Origin: Tardiphaga sp051811025
GTDB lineage: Bacteria > Pseudomonadota > Alphaproteobacteria > Rhizobiales > Xanthobacteraceae
Reading direction: 5' to 3'
DNA length: 64,000 nucleotides
NCBI RefSeq assembly: GCF_051811025.1
Contig: NZ_JBPWQE010000001.1
Span: 2,480,001-2,544,000, forward strand
Made by a program: the position numbers and the translations under genes. How positions within the stretch are numbered: position 1 is the stretch's first letter; each line of letters starts with the position of its first letter. Below, one piece after another: positions 34,219-42,291 of this stretch. Under the pieces are notes generated by a model. The model made no database searches. It saw nothing but the letters and a program-made list of their open reading frames with translations, and was not told where the DNA came from.

Positions 34219-34245
34219 GCCGGCTGTTACGCAGCTGGCGTTTTT
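34219..34245 (+). terminator. Intrinsic terminator between the small gene and the PQQ dehydrogenase
   Basis: GCCGGCTG-TTACG-CAGCTGGC (8 bp with one G-U pair) followed by GTTTTTGTT. The plus-strand orientation fits the end of the 34000-34167 gene. It also argues that the PQQ dehydrogenase starts at 34327 and not at 34201, which would lie upstream of the terminator. Confidence 0.7.
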
Positions 34246-34326
34246 GTTGCGTGTTCAACATGGACAGGGCGGGTGCATCGACTAACATTGCATCACGCTA
34301 GTCAGGTTCTGCGGAGCTATGCGTCG

Positions 34327-36342
34327 ATGAAGAACTGGGGTGCGGTGATATTGGCGCTCGTAGTCCTATCGGCTGCGCCGGCGCTCGGATGGGAGCACTG
34401 GGGCGGCGATCGTGGTGGCTCCCGCTTTGCGCCTCTGAACCAGATCACCCCTGACAATGTTGGCCACCTGGTCGAGGCCTGGCGCTTTCAGACTGGCGAT
34501 CTCCTGCGTCGCACACCTGCGCAGATGGCGCGCACCAAATTCGAAGCGACGCCGTTGTTCGTCGATAACAGCCTGATCTTTTGCACGCCGTTCAACGAGG
34601 TAATCGCGCTCGATCCCTTGAGCGGCCGGCAAAAGTGGCGTTTCGATCCGCGCGTCGCGGCGGATGTGCGTCCCGCCAACCGCTGGGTCTGCCGCGGCGT
34701 GACTTACTGGCGTGACGATCGCGCAGCATCCGGCGCGACCTGTCGCAGCCGCATCTTCATGGGTACCAACGATGCCCGTATCGTTGCGCTGGATGCCGCG
34801 ACGGGACTGCCATGCGCCGACTTCGGCGCGCAGGGTGAGGTCAAGCTCGACCCGGGAATGCCGCTTGACGGCCCAGGTGAATTTCAGATCACATCGCCGC
34901 CGGTGGTTGGGCGCAATGTCGTGGTGGTCGGTTCTGCACTCGCTGACAATCGGCGTGTGAGTGCGCCCAAGGGAACTGTCCGCGTGTTCGATGTGCGCAG
35001 CGGCGCGCCGCGATGGTCGTGGGATCCGCTAGTTCATGACGGTATCGAAGCCGGCCACGCCAATGTCTGGGCGCCGATGTCGGTGGATGACGAACGCGGA
35101 TTGTTGTTCCTCCCGACGTCGTCACCCAGTCCGGATTTCTGGGGCGGCAGGCGGCCCGGCAACAATGCCCATGCCAATTCGGTGGTAGCGCTGAAGATCG
35201 ATACCGGTGAACTGGTGTGGTCGTTCCAGACCGTGCATCACGACGTGTGGGATTATGATGTGCCGGCGCAGCCGACGCTGGCCCGTATCGATCTGGCAAG
35301 CGGTCCGCGCGACGTCGTCATCCAGGCCACCAAGCAAGGCTTTCTGTTCGTGCTGGATCGCACCAGCGGCGCGCCGATCTGGCCGGTGGAGGAGAGGACC
35401 GTTCCGCAAGGCGGCGTTGAGGGCGAAGCGCTGGCGCGGACTCAGCCGTTCCCCACGCACCTTCCGACACTGGTGCCGCAACGCGTTACGCCGGATGATG
35501 CATTTGGTGTGACGTTCTGGGATCGCGATAAGTGCCGGGATGCGCTGGCCAGTGGGCGCAATGAGGGTCTCTACACGCCGCCTGCAACGGGTGCCGGTAC
35601 GCTGCTGTTTCCGATGACCGGCGGCGGCGTCAATTGGGGCGGCGTTGCATTCGATCCCGTCCGGCAGGTGCTCTACGCCAATACGAGTCGCGCCGTGCAG
35701 CGGGTCACGTTGATCCCGCGCGCCGAGGCGCAGAATTACAAGCCGCCAGCCGGTACCGATTTCGGTGTACAGCGCGGCGCGCCCTTTGCCATGACGCGGG
35801 CGCTGGTGGCGTCGCCGCTCGGCATGCCCTGTAACAAGCCGCCCTGGGGTGCCATGGTTGCGGTGGACCTCAAGGCCGGCAACGTGCTCTGGGAATCGAA
35901 GGTCGGCACGACAGAGGATATCGCGCCGCTCGGTCTCGCACTGGCCACCGGCACGCCGCTGGTCAACGGCCTGCTTGTGACGCGTGGCGGCGTGATCTTC
36001 ACCGGCGCGATGGATGCGTACCTGCGTGCGTATGATGCGAAGACCGGCACTGAACTCTGGCAGGGGCGGCTGCCGGTGCCTGGCATCGCTAATCCCATGA
36101 CTTACGCCATCGGTGGAGAGCAGTATGTGGTCATCGCCGCCGGTGGCCATTCCGAATCCGGCACCTCGATCGGCGACAGCGTCGTGGCATTTCGTCTTGC
36201 GCGCGACGGAGAGGCGCCTTCGCTGCGCTCGCTTTATATCGATCGTCCCGGCGGCCGGCTCCGCGCCGGCGCGATCACGCTGGGCGCGGTGCTACTCGCC
36301 GTCGGCATTGTCTGGCGTACCAAGCGCAAGGCGCGGGCGTGA
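34327..36342 (+). CDS. PQQ-dependent dehydrogenase, glucose/quinate/shikimate type, with C-terminal anchor
   Basis: 671-aa periplasmic quinoprotein. A signal peptide (AVILALVVLSAAPALG) is followed by an eight-blade propeller with family stretches WEHWGGDRGGSRFAPLNQIT, TPFNEVIALDPLSGRQKWRFDP, CRGVTYWRDD, VWDYDVPAQPTL, TGGGVNWGGVAFDP and GTELWQGRLPVPG. It resembles the membrane glucose/quinate/shikimate dehydrogenase family but lacks the five N-terminal helices. Instead a single hydrophobic segment lies at the C-terminus (GAITLGAVLLAVGIVW) followed by RTKRKARA, a positive inside tail. It probably oxidises an alcohol or cyclic polyol and passes electrons to the membrane. It converges with the CDF transporter gene, 1 bp apart. 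Confidence 0.88.
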   Translation: MKNWGAVILALVVLSAAPALGWEHWGGDRGGSRFAPLNQITPDNVGHLVEAWRFQTGDLLRRTPAQMARTKFEATPLFVDNSLIFCTPFNEVIALDPLSGRQKWRFDPRVAADVRPANRWVCRGVTYWRDDRAASGATCRSRIFMGTNDARIVALDAATGLPCADFGAQGEVKLDPGMPLDGPGEFQITSPPVVGRNVVVVGSALADNRRVSAPKGTVRVFDVRSGAPRWSWDPLVHDGIEAGHANVWAPMSVDDERGLLFLPTSSPSPDFWGGRRPGNNAHANSVVALKIDTGELVWSFQTVHHDVWDYDVPAQPTLARIDLASGPRDVVIQATKQGFLFVLDRTSGAPIWPVEERTVPQGGVEGEALARTQPFPTHLPTLVPQRVTPDDAFGVTFWDRDKCRDALASGRNEGLYTPPATGAGTLLFPMTGGGVNWGGVAFDPVRQVLYANTSRAVQRVTLIPRAEAQNYKPPAGTDFGVQRGAPFAMTRALVASPLGMPCNKPPWGAMVAVDLKAGNVLWESKVGTTEDIAPLGLALATGTPLVNGLLVTRGGVIFTGAMDAYLRAYDAKTGTELWQGRLPVPGIANPMTYAIGGEQYVVIAAGGHSESGTSIGDSVVAFRLARDGEAPSLRSLYIDRPGGRLRAGAITLGAVLLAVGIVWRTKRKARA

Positions 36343-36343
36343 C

Positions 36344-37252
36344 TTACACCCAGCGCTTGTCGGCGGTGAAATCGACCGTCAGCCAGTAACCCGGGCTGAG
36401 ACCGCCCATGGCCAGCGCGATTTCGGCACGGATGGCGTCGAGTTCGGCGAAAGTCTTGCTGATCTCGCCGGATGGCGCGACCAGCCCGATTTCAATGAAT
36501 TGCTGGCGGCCGGAGCGCATCACATGCGAGCTGTAGTCGCTGAAGCCATGTTTATGCGCGATCGATTGCGCGAGTTCGCGAACCTCTTCGTCGAGATCGC
36601 TTGGCGCGACCTGCAGGATGTCGCGGCCGGCATTCCAGATCGTCGAGAGCGGAAACGGCAGCAGGCAGATCGCAACCACCAGCAGGATCAGTGGATCGAC
36701 CAGCGGCGCATAGGCCGCTGCTGGAGTCTTCGCCATCACCGCTCCGAGCAGGAAGCTGATGCAGACCGCGAGGCTGAGCACGCCGCCCATCAGCCAGGCA
36801 CGGGCATCGATGTCGAGCAGTTGCGAGCCATGTTCGCCGGCCGAGCGGCGGATATAGATGCTCATGCCGAAGCTGATGGCGCCCGCCACCGCGGCGAAGA
36901 TAGCGCCGGGGCCGAATTCGATGGCGCGTCCACCCGTGATCAGCCCGTTGAGACCGTCAATGAAGGCATAGGCGCAGGCGAAGCTGAGCACCGTGCCGTT
37001 GATCAGCGCGAGGAGCGGTTCGAGATGCCAGTAGCCATACTGGAAGCGGTCGTCTTCGCCTCTGCTGATCAGTCGTGCGGTCAGCAATGCAACGCCGGTC
37101 ATGGCTGCGTCGATCAACGTGTAGAAACCGTCGAAGGCGATGGCACGCGAACTGATGGCGAGCCCGAAAGCGATGCTGGCAAACGAAATGAGAAGCGTGA
37201 CGTAAATGGAAATCTTCAGGAGCCGCTGCTCCTGTTTGGTATCGGTCAACAT
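36344..37252 (-). CDS. Cation diffusion facilitator family transporter
   Basis: 302-aa inner-membrane CDF antiporter with six helices and a cytoplasmic C-terminal domain. Helix 2 AFDGFYTLIDAAMTGVALL and helix 5 APLVDPLILLVVAICLLPFP carry the metal-binding Asp residues, although the usual HxxxD of helix 2 has Phe-Asp-Gly-Phe-Tyr-Thr. Helix 3 is preceded by RFQYGYWHLEPLLALINGT, a CDF signature. It probably exports a divalent metal such as zinc, iron or manganese; which one is not clear. An intrinsic terminator lies upstream and belongs to dsbA. Confidence 0.9.
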   Translation of the reverse strand: MLTDTKQEQRLLKISIYVTLLISFASIAFGLAISSRAIAFDGFYTLIDAAMTGVALLTARLISRGEDDRFQYGYWHLEPLLALINGTVLSFACAYAFIDGLNGLITGGRAIEFGPGAIFAAVAGAISFGMSIYIRRSAGEHGSQLLDIDARAWLMGGVLSLAVCISFLLGAVMAKTPAAAYAPLVDPLILLVVAICLLPFPLSTIWNAGRDILQVAPSDLDEEVRELAQSIAHKHGFSDYSSHVMRSGRQQFIEIGLVAPSGEISKTFAELDAIRAEIALAMGGLSPGYWLTVDFTADKRWV

Positions 37253-37353
37253 TGGGAACTTAAGCGGAGTGTCCGCTGCATCCTTTTTACCATTGGGGAT
37301 GTCTCACTCTATCACAGAGCGCGTTCGACCGCGCAGAACGCCCGCAGAAGATA

Positions 37354-37384
37354 AATAAAAAACCGGCTGCAATGCAGCCGGTTT
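37354..37384 (-). terminator. Intrinsic terminator of dsbA-like gene
   Basis: AAACCGGCTGC-ATT-GCAGCCGGTTT (11 bp stem, minus strand) followed by TTTATTTATC. It lies about 68 bp past the stop of the DsbA gene and is one of the clearest terminators in the window. Confidence 0.8.
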
Positions 37385-37451
37385 GTCATATTTCCGCGAT
37401 GTTCGTCTCAAATCAGGTGGAGGTATCAATCGACCTCGCCGATATTAATAC

Positions 37452-38222
37452 TTATGAACAGATCGCCTTGCCGCAGCGCGCCTGATTGATCTTCTCCTTC
37501 AACGCTTCGGCGCCGACGGCACCGATCACCACCTGCTTGCCGATCACGTAGCTGGGCGTGCCGTTCATGCCCATGGACTCCGCGAGCTTGAAGTTCTCTT
37601 CGATGGTGGCGCGCACTTCCGGGCTGGTCATGTCCTTTTCCAGTCTGGCAACGTCGAGACCGGCTTCCTTCGCGGCAGCCATAGCGCGGGCCTTGTCGGC
37701 CTGGCCGCGGCCGCTCAGCAGCTTCTGGTGAAAGTCGAGATACTTCTTGCCGGTCGGGTCCTGCATGCGCACGGCGACCGCGACCTGGGCGGCTTCAACC
37801 GAGCCGGGCCCGAGCACCGGGAATTCCTTCAGCACGACCTTGAGCTTCGGATCGCTCTTCATGATGCCGACCATGTCGTCCATGGCGCGCTTGCAGTAGC
37901 CGCAATTGTAATCGAAGAATTCGACGAAGGTGACGTCGCCATCCTTGTTGCCGACGACGACACCGCGCGGCGAGTTGAAGATGGTGTTTGCATTCGCGGC
38001 GATTGCAGCCTGGTGCTTCTCGGCTTCGGCCTGGGCCTGACGCTTGGTGAGCTCGGCCGAGACCTCTTCGAGGATTTCCGGATGGGTGATCAGGTAATCC
38101 TTGATGAGCTTCTGGATCTCGCCGCGCTGGGCGTCATTGAACGTCTGCGCCGATGCGACCGCAGGCGCGCCACACAGCGCAAGAGCCACGGCGGCGGAGG
38201 CGAGAAAACGGAACGAAGGCAT
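37452..38222 (-). CDS. DsbA-family periplasmic thiol oxidoreductase
   Basis: 256-aa precursor. A signal peptide ends near APAVASAQTF. An N-terminal helical extension (QRGEIQKLIKDYLITHPEILEEVSAELTKRQ) is typical of the BdbD/ScsC-like branch. The redox motif is DYNCGYCKRAMDDM (CGYC). The cis-Pro loop MGMNGTPSYVIGKQVVIG is present. The C-terminus has an extra Cys pair (NQARCGKAICS). It forms or isomerises disulfides in secreted proteins. The start at 38222 has AAAGGA upstream; the longer frame adds 16 residues. Confidence 0.92.
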   Translation of the reverse strand: MPSFRFLASAAVALALCGAPAVASAQTFNDAQRGEIQKLIKDYLITHPEILEEVSAELTKRQAQAEAEKHQAAIAANANTIFNSPRGVVVGNKDGDVTFVEFFDYNCGYCKRAMDDMVGIMKSDPKLKVVLKEFPVLGPGSVEAAQVAVAVRMQDPTGKKYLDFHQKLLSGRGQADKARAMAAAKEAGLDVARLEKDMTSPEVRATIEENFKLAESMGMNGTPSYVIGKQVVIGAVGAEALKEKINQARCGKAICS

Positions 38223-38355
38223 GGGCAAATTATCCTTTGGAAAGGGCCGAGTCAGAAAGCCACGTGTCATTTGGGAAGCTGCTTAGCATTTTGAGGGCGA
38301 AATACGCGTTATTTGTGAAGGCGGTCACGCGCAATTCATCGTGGTGTCGGAGGCC

Positions 38356-39615
38356 TCAAAAGCCGGAATGATGATGATCCGGTCCGGTCATTGCAGTCAA
38401 AGCATGGGGCGCCGGCAATGAGGTGCCTTCGATGTCGTCGTCGAGGTCTGGCGCGAGCGGTGGCGCGGGCTCGTAGAGCACGACCCGGTTCTTGCCCTCA
38501 TGTTTGGCCCGGTAGAGCGCATGGTCGGCGGCTGCCATCAATCGTTCAGGGGAGGCAGCGAGGTCGGTGGACCACTGCGCAACGCCGATAGAGGCTGACA
38601 GTGTCCGCGCCGCGCGTCCGCCATGGCCAAATTGTCGCGGGCAGGCCGCCAGCACGCGCCGCGCGATCTCGCCCGCCTGGTGCAGGTCGGTGTCGGGAAG
38701 CACGATACAGAATTCGTCACCCCCGCATCGGGCCAGCGTATCGCCCGGGCGGAGCTGGCTTTGCGCGGCCTGCGCGAACTGCCTCAGGCAGTCATCGCCG
38801 GCGCTGTGACCGAAACCGTCATTGACTGCCTTGAAGCCATCGAGGTCGATAGCCAGCAGCGTGAATGGCCGCACCGTACGCCGGGCCAGCGCACATTCCT
38901 CGTCCAGTCGCTGCAGAAGCCGCCTGCGATTGCCGGCACCGGTGAGGTCGTCGATCAACGCCAGTTCGGCAGCATCGCCGCGCAGGCGGTCGATGGCCAT
39001 CATCAGCAATCCGTAATTCCACGTCATCGCGAGGAATGCCACTGCCAGCATGAAGCCGGCCTGCACTGCGTCAAGCGTCACGATCGTCGGTTCGCTGCCG
39101 CCCAGATGAAGTAATGCGGCGATTGCGCGGAGCGCGAAGGCACCGAGCAACAGGATCGAGAAATAGCCGGCCATCCGCGCGCCGTGATTGCTGCGCGGAT
39201 GGTCGCGCGACAACAGCAGCGGCAAGGTCAGTGCAACGGGAATGCCTTGTCCCAGAGAATAGACGACGACGCGCATTGCATAATTGTCGAGGACCAATCT
39301 AAAAAACAGGAAGGCCGCCAGGCACGACGCCACCACCACGGCGGAGGTGATCCAGGATGTCGGTCGGTCGTAGAAGCGCCGGATGCCAGCTTCCGACAGG
39401 CAGAAGCCGAGAACCGTCATCTGGGCCGCGAGCACCAGGCCGGCGGGATTGGGAAACAGCAGCCCGAGGGCAGGGCCGCAACTGGCGCTCAGCGCGGCCA
39501 CGCTCCAGTAGCGTGCCGGGACGAAATTCGGATAGCAATGTGCCACATAGGCCCAGACGAGCCCCGAGGATAGGAAGTTGGCGAGCGTGAACCAGAAGAT
39601 GGTCGTGGTGCTCAT
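38356..39615 (-). CDS. Membrane diguanylate cyclase (GGDEF)
   Basis: 419-aa protein. The N-terminal 210 residues contain about seven helices, a sensory membrane domain. The C-terminal GGDEF domain (DDLTGAGNRRRL, IDLDGFKAVNDGFGHSAGDDCL, LARCGGDEFCIVLP) has the intact active site. An I-site RPGD lies five residues before GGDEF, so the enzyme should be feedback-inhibited by c-di-GMP. No EAL domain. It likely raises c-di-GMP in response to a membrane signal. The region between it and the cyclase at 39849 is 233 bp of promoter. Confidence 0.94.
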   Translation of the reverse strand: MSTTTIFWFTLANFLSSGLVWAYVAHCYPNFVPARYWSVAALSASCGPALGLLFPNPAGLVLAAQMTVLGFCLSEAGIRRFYDRPTSWITSAVVVASCLAAFLFFRLVLDNYAMRVVVYSLGQGIPVALTLPLLLSRDHPRSNHGARMAGYFSILLLGAFALRAIAALLHLGGSEPTIVTLDAVQAGFMLAVAFLAMTWNYGLLMMAIDRLRGDAAELALIDDLTGAGNRRRLLQRLDEECALARRTVRPFTLLAIDLDGFKAVNDGFGHSAGDDCLRQFAQAAQSQLRPGDTLARCGGDEFCIVLPDTDLHQAGEIARRVLAACPRQFGHGGRAARTLSASIGVAQWSTDLAASPERLMAAADHALYRAKHEGKNRVVLYEPAPPLAPDLDDDIEGTSLPAPHALTAMTGPDHHHSGF

Positions 39616-39848
39616 CGCCGGATGCTTCTCATGCGCACGGCGCGGCTCCCCGCGGTCCTGTCATTTACAAGCTGCATTGGTCTCCCCGCCGGACGCGATG
39701 AGCGCATCCATTCTCGCTAAATGCGACCTGTTCCGTTAACGGAACCTGACCGCTGGCGACGAGAAACCGAAAGTGGTTGTAAAATGATAAATATCATATC
39801 GCCGCGCGCGGGCGATGTGGGACAGGGGCGGCACCGGTGGGAGGGATC

Positions 39849-40862
39849 ATGAACGCCAGACTTGAACGGAAACTCAGGGTCCTAGCGACGATTGTTGCCG
39901 CTGGCGGCGTTGCGGGCGTGGCGTTCAGTGCCACCCACGATCTGCCGATCCTGCCCGGGTGCGTCATTGGATTAGTGATCAGCACGGTTCTGGTCGGCTT
40001 CGAAATCATGGTGGCCGATGGTCCGATCCGGAACTGGCTGAGCGGTCGCTCATTCACCGCGAACCTCCTGATCAAGAGCGCGTTCTATGCTGCAGTGATT
40101 CTGGCAGTGCAATGGTTTCGGCTTGCGGATGTGCTGATCGGGCGAACGGTCGAGATCGCGGAGGATACGTTCTGGTCGAGCCTCGTCTACTCCGTCGTCG
40201 TCTCCATCGTCTTCAATCTGGTTCTGGCAATCACCAACCTCGTCGGCGGGCGCGCGTTGCTGAACTTCTTCACCGGGCGCTATCACGCGCCGGTTGAGGA
40301 AGAGCGTTTCGTCCTGTTCGTGGATATTGCGGGCTCGACCAGCCTGGCCGAGCAACTTGGCGGCGTCGGTATCCATCGTTTCCTCGATCGGACTTTTCGC
40401 CTGTTATCGCTCCCGGTCGTCGACTATCGCGGCGAGGTGCTCGCCTATGTCGGCGACGAAATGATCGTGACCTGGCCGAAGCGAGACGGTGCGGTCGATT
40501 GCCGTCCGTTGCGCTGTTTTATGGCCATGCGCGACGAACTGGCGCGCAAAGCGGGGCAGTTTGAGCGCGAGTTTGGCACAGCGCCCCGCATTCGCGGCAG
40601 CCTGCATTTCGGGCCGGTAATCATCGGCGAAATCGGCGACGTCAAACGCGCGATCGTCTTCAATGGCGACGTCATGAACACCGCCTCGCGGCTGGAAGAG
40701 CTCAGTCGTGGTGTAGAGGGCGGCTTTGTCGCATCGAAGGCGGCGATGGATTGCTTTGCCTCGGCACCGCCATTCACGGTCAGCGCACTCGGTCATCTTC
40801 CCATTCGTGGACGTGTGGATGGAATTGTAGCATTCGGTTTGCAGCCGCCGCGCGCAACATAA
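39849..40862 (+). CDS. Class III adenylate/guanylate cyclase with membrane domain
   Basis: 337-aa protein. About four N-terminal helices (residues 8-140) precede a class III cyclase domain. FVLFVDIAGSTSLAEQLGG and YVGDEMIVTW give the two metal-binding Asp residues; FNGDVMNTASRLEELSR gives the transition-state Asn and Arg. The catalytic set looks complete. The ATG at 39849 follows GGGAGG by 4 bp; a start 4 codons upstream would place that motif inside the coding region. Makes cAMP or cGMP; the base-specifying residues are not clear. The nearest CNB protein lies 14 kb away and has a weakened cAMP site. Confidence 0.9.
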   Translation: MNARLERKLRVLATIVAAGGVAGVAFSATHDLPILPGCVIGLVISTVLVGFEIMVADGPIRNWLSGRSFTANLLIKSAFYAAVILAVQWFRLADVLIGRTVEIAEDTFWSSLVYSVVVSIVFNLVLAITNLVGGRALLNFFTGRYHAPVEEERFVLFVDIAGSTSLAEQLGGVGIHRFLDRTFRLLSLPVVDYRGEVLAYVGDEMIVTWPKRDGAVDCRPLRCFMAMRDELARKAGQFEREFGTAPRIRGSLHFGPVIIGEIGDVKRAIVFNGDVMNTASRLEELSRGVEGGFVASKAAMDCFASAPPFTVSALGHLPIRGRVDGIVAFGLQPPRAT

Positions 40863-40973
40863 TGAAATAAACGCGCAAACAAATGGCAAATCAAACGTGC
40901 AAGAGTTTCCGGACATGGAAACCTGCATGGCCCAATTCTCAAGATTTACTTTGATCGTTGCGGAGCGCGTGTG

Positions 40974-42101
40974 ATGCCTCGCGCGACGCTGCCCATCATT
41001 TGCACGGCACTGCTGCTGTCGGCCTGTGCGTCGCTGCCGCGTGCACCGCTGATCGCAAGCGCGCGAGCGACGATCCCGCAGATTCCGTTGGCCAGGATAT
41101 CGCCCGACGAAGGCTATCGCATCTTTGCGGGATCGCGGCGCGGTGCCGCACCGCTCGCCATCCTTGCCTTGTCCGGCGGCGGCGCTGACGGCTCCTATGG
41201 CGCAGGATTCCTGAAGGGCTGGTCCGACTCCGGGCTGCGCCCCGAGTTCGATGTTGTCACCGGCTCCAGCGTCGGCGCCCTGATTGCGCCATTCGCGTTT
41301 CTCGGCCCGGGCTATGACGGCCGTCTCGAAGCGATCTTCACCAGCGGCGCTACTGAAAATCTGATGCGTATCGCGGGGATCAACGCCGTTGTCGGATCTG
41401 GCGTCTTCAAGGCGGGGCCGATGAAAGACCTCATCTCGAAATATGCCGATGATCGGATCATCGATGCGGTCGGCGCACGGTATCGCAAGGGCAAGATGCT
41501 CATCGTGGCCACCACGAACCTCGACACCCAAGGGACGACGCTCTGGAACATGGGGGAGATCGCAAGCAGCGATAGTCCTGGCCGCTATGAGTTGTTCCGG
41601 AATGTTCTCGCTGCGTCAGCCGCTATCCCCGGGATTTTCCCGCCGGCCTTGATCGCCGTCGAGTCCGGCGGAAACATGTATTCCGAGATGCATGTCGATG
41701 GCGGCGTGACGTCGAATATTCTGGCTGTGCCGGAAAGCGTGTTGACGGCCCATGCGGGATCGCTGGCTACGAAGTCTCGGGTCTTCGTGATCGTTAACGG
41801 CAAGCTGTCGCCCGACGCCTCCTATACATCGGATCTGACGCTTTCGATCGTAGCGCGCTCGTTTCAGACCTCGGTGAAGGCCAATACGCGCAATGCGATG
41901 ATCGCGACATATGATTTCTGCAAACGCAACAACTGGGATTTCAAAGCAACGGCCATCGACGCGGGCAAGCTCACCACGAGCGATCCGATCAATTTCGATA
42001 CCGATTATATGAAAGAGCTCTATGCCTACGGTCGCGCCAAGGGCGGTTCGGCCAGTGGATTTCAATCGAACCTGGAAGGGTTGAAGGGGCAGGGTAGCTA
42101 G
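40974..42101 (+). CDS. Patatin-like phospholipase lipoprotein
   Basis: 375-aa protein. The signal peptide ends in the lipobox LLSACAS, so it is a lipoprotein. LALSGGGADGSYGAGFLKGW forms the oxyanion loop, TGSSVGALIAPF the nucleophile Ser (GxSxG) and EMHVDGGVTSN the catalytic Asp (DGG). Patatins hydrolyse lipid acyl chains. A GTG three bases upstream (40971) is another possible start. It ends in TAG, with the ATG of a 53-codon frame beginning immediately after it (42102). Confidence 0.9.
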   Translation: MPRATLPIICTALLLSACASLPRAPLIASARATIPQIPLARISPDEGYRIFAGSRRGAAPLAILALSGGGADGSYGAGFLKGWSDSGLRPEFDVVTGSSVGALIAPFAFLGPGYDGRLEAIFTSGATENLMRIAGINAVVGSGVFKAGPMKDLISKYADDRIIDAVGARYRKGKMLIVATTNLDTQGTTLWNMGEIASSDSPGRYELFRNVLAASAAIPGIFPPALIAVESGGNMYSEMHVDGGVTSNILAVPESVLTAHAGSLATKSRVFVIVNGKLSPDASYTSDLTLSIVARSFQTSVKANTRNAMIATYDFCKRNNWDFKATAIDAGKLTTSDPINFDTDYMKELYAYGRAKGGSASGFQSNLEGLKGQGS

Positions 42102-42263
42102 ATGTGTCGCATCGCTCCAACAGTGTATCTGGAAGACTCCCGAATACGGATAATCGTTCGGCGCCTCTGGTCTCGCACAAAAGACATCGCGTTCCTGAGC
42201 GTGGAGATCGCGTATTATCCGCTGCTCGTCTTCGGGATCGCGATGATCTTGTGGTCAGGCTGA
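42102..42263 (+). CDS. Candidate small membrane protein directly after the patatin gene
   Basis: 53-aa frame: basic N-terminal part MCRIAPTVYLEDSRIRIIVR and RRLWSRTKDI, then one hydrophobic helix AYYPLLVFGIAMILWSG ending at the stop. The ATG abuts the patatin TAG, and GGAAGGGGTTGAAGGGGCAGGG lies upstream, so reinitiation is possible. The pattern (charged N-terminus plus one C-terminal helix) resembles real small membrane proteins. No family is recognised, and chance cannot be excluded. Confidence 0.4.
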   Translation: MCRIAPTVYLEDSRIRIIVRRLWSRTKDIAFLSVEIAYYPLLVFGIAMILWSG

Positions 42264-42291
42264 TCGCGTGGTCGCATGGCGCGTGTGTGGG

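Noticed and set aside
34201..34326. Earlier start for the PQQ dehydrogenase at 34201
   Set aside because: It would place an intrinsic terminator inside the coding sequence and delay the signal peptide by 42 residues.
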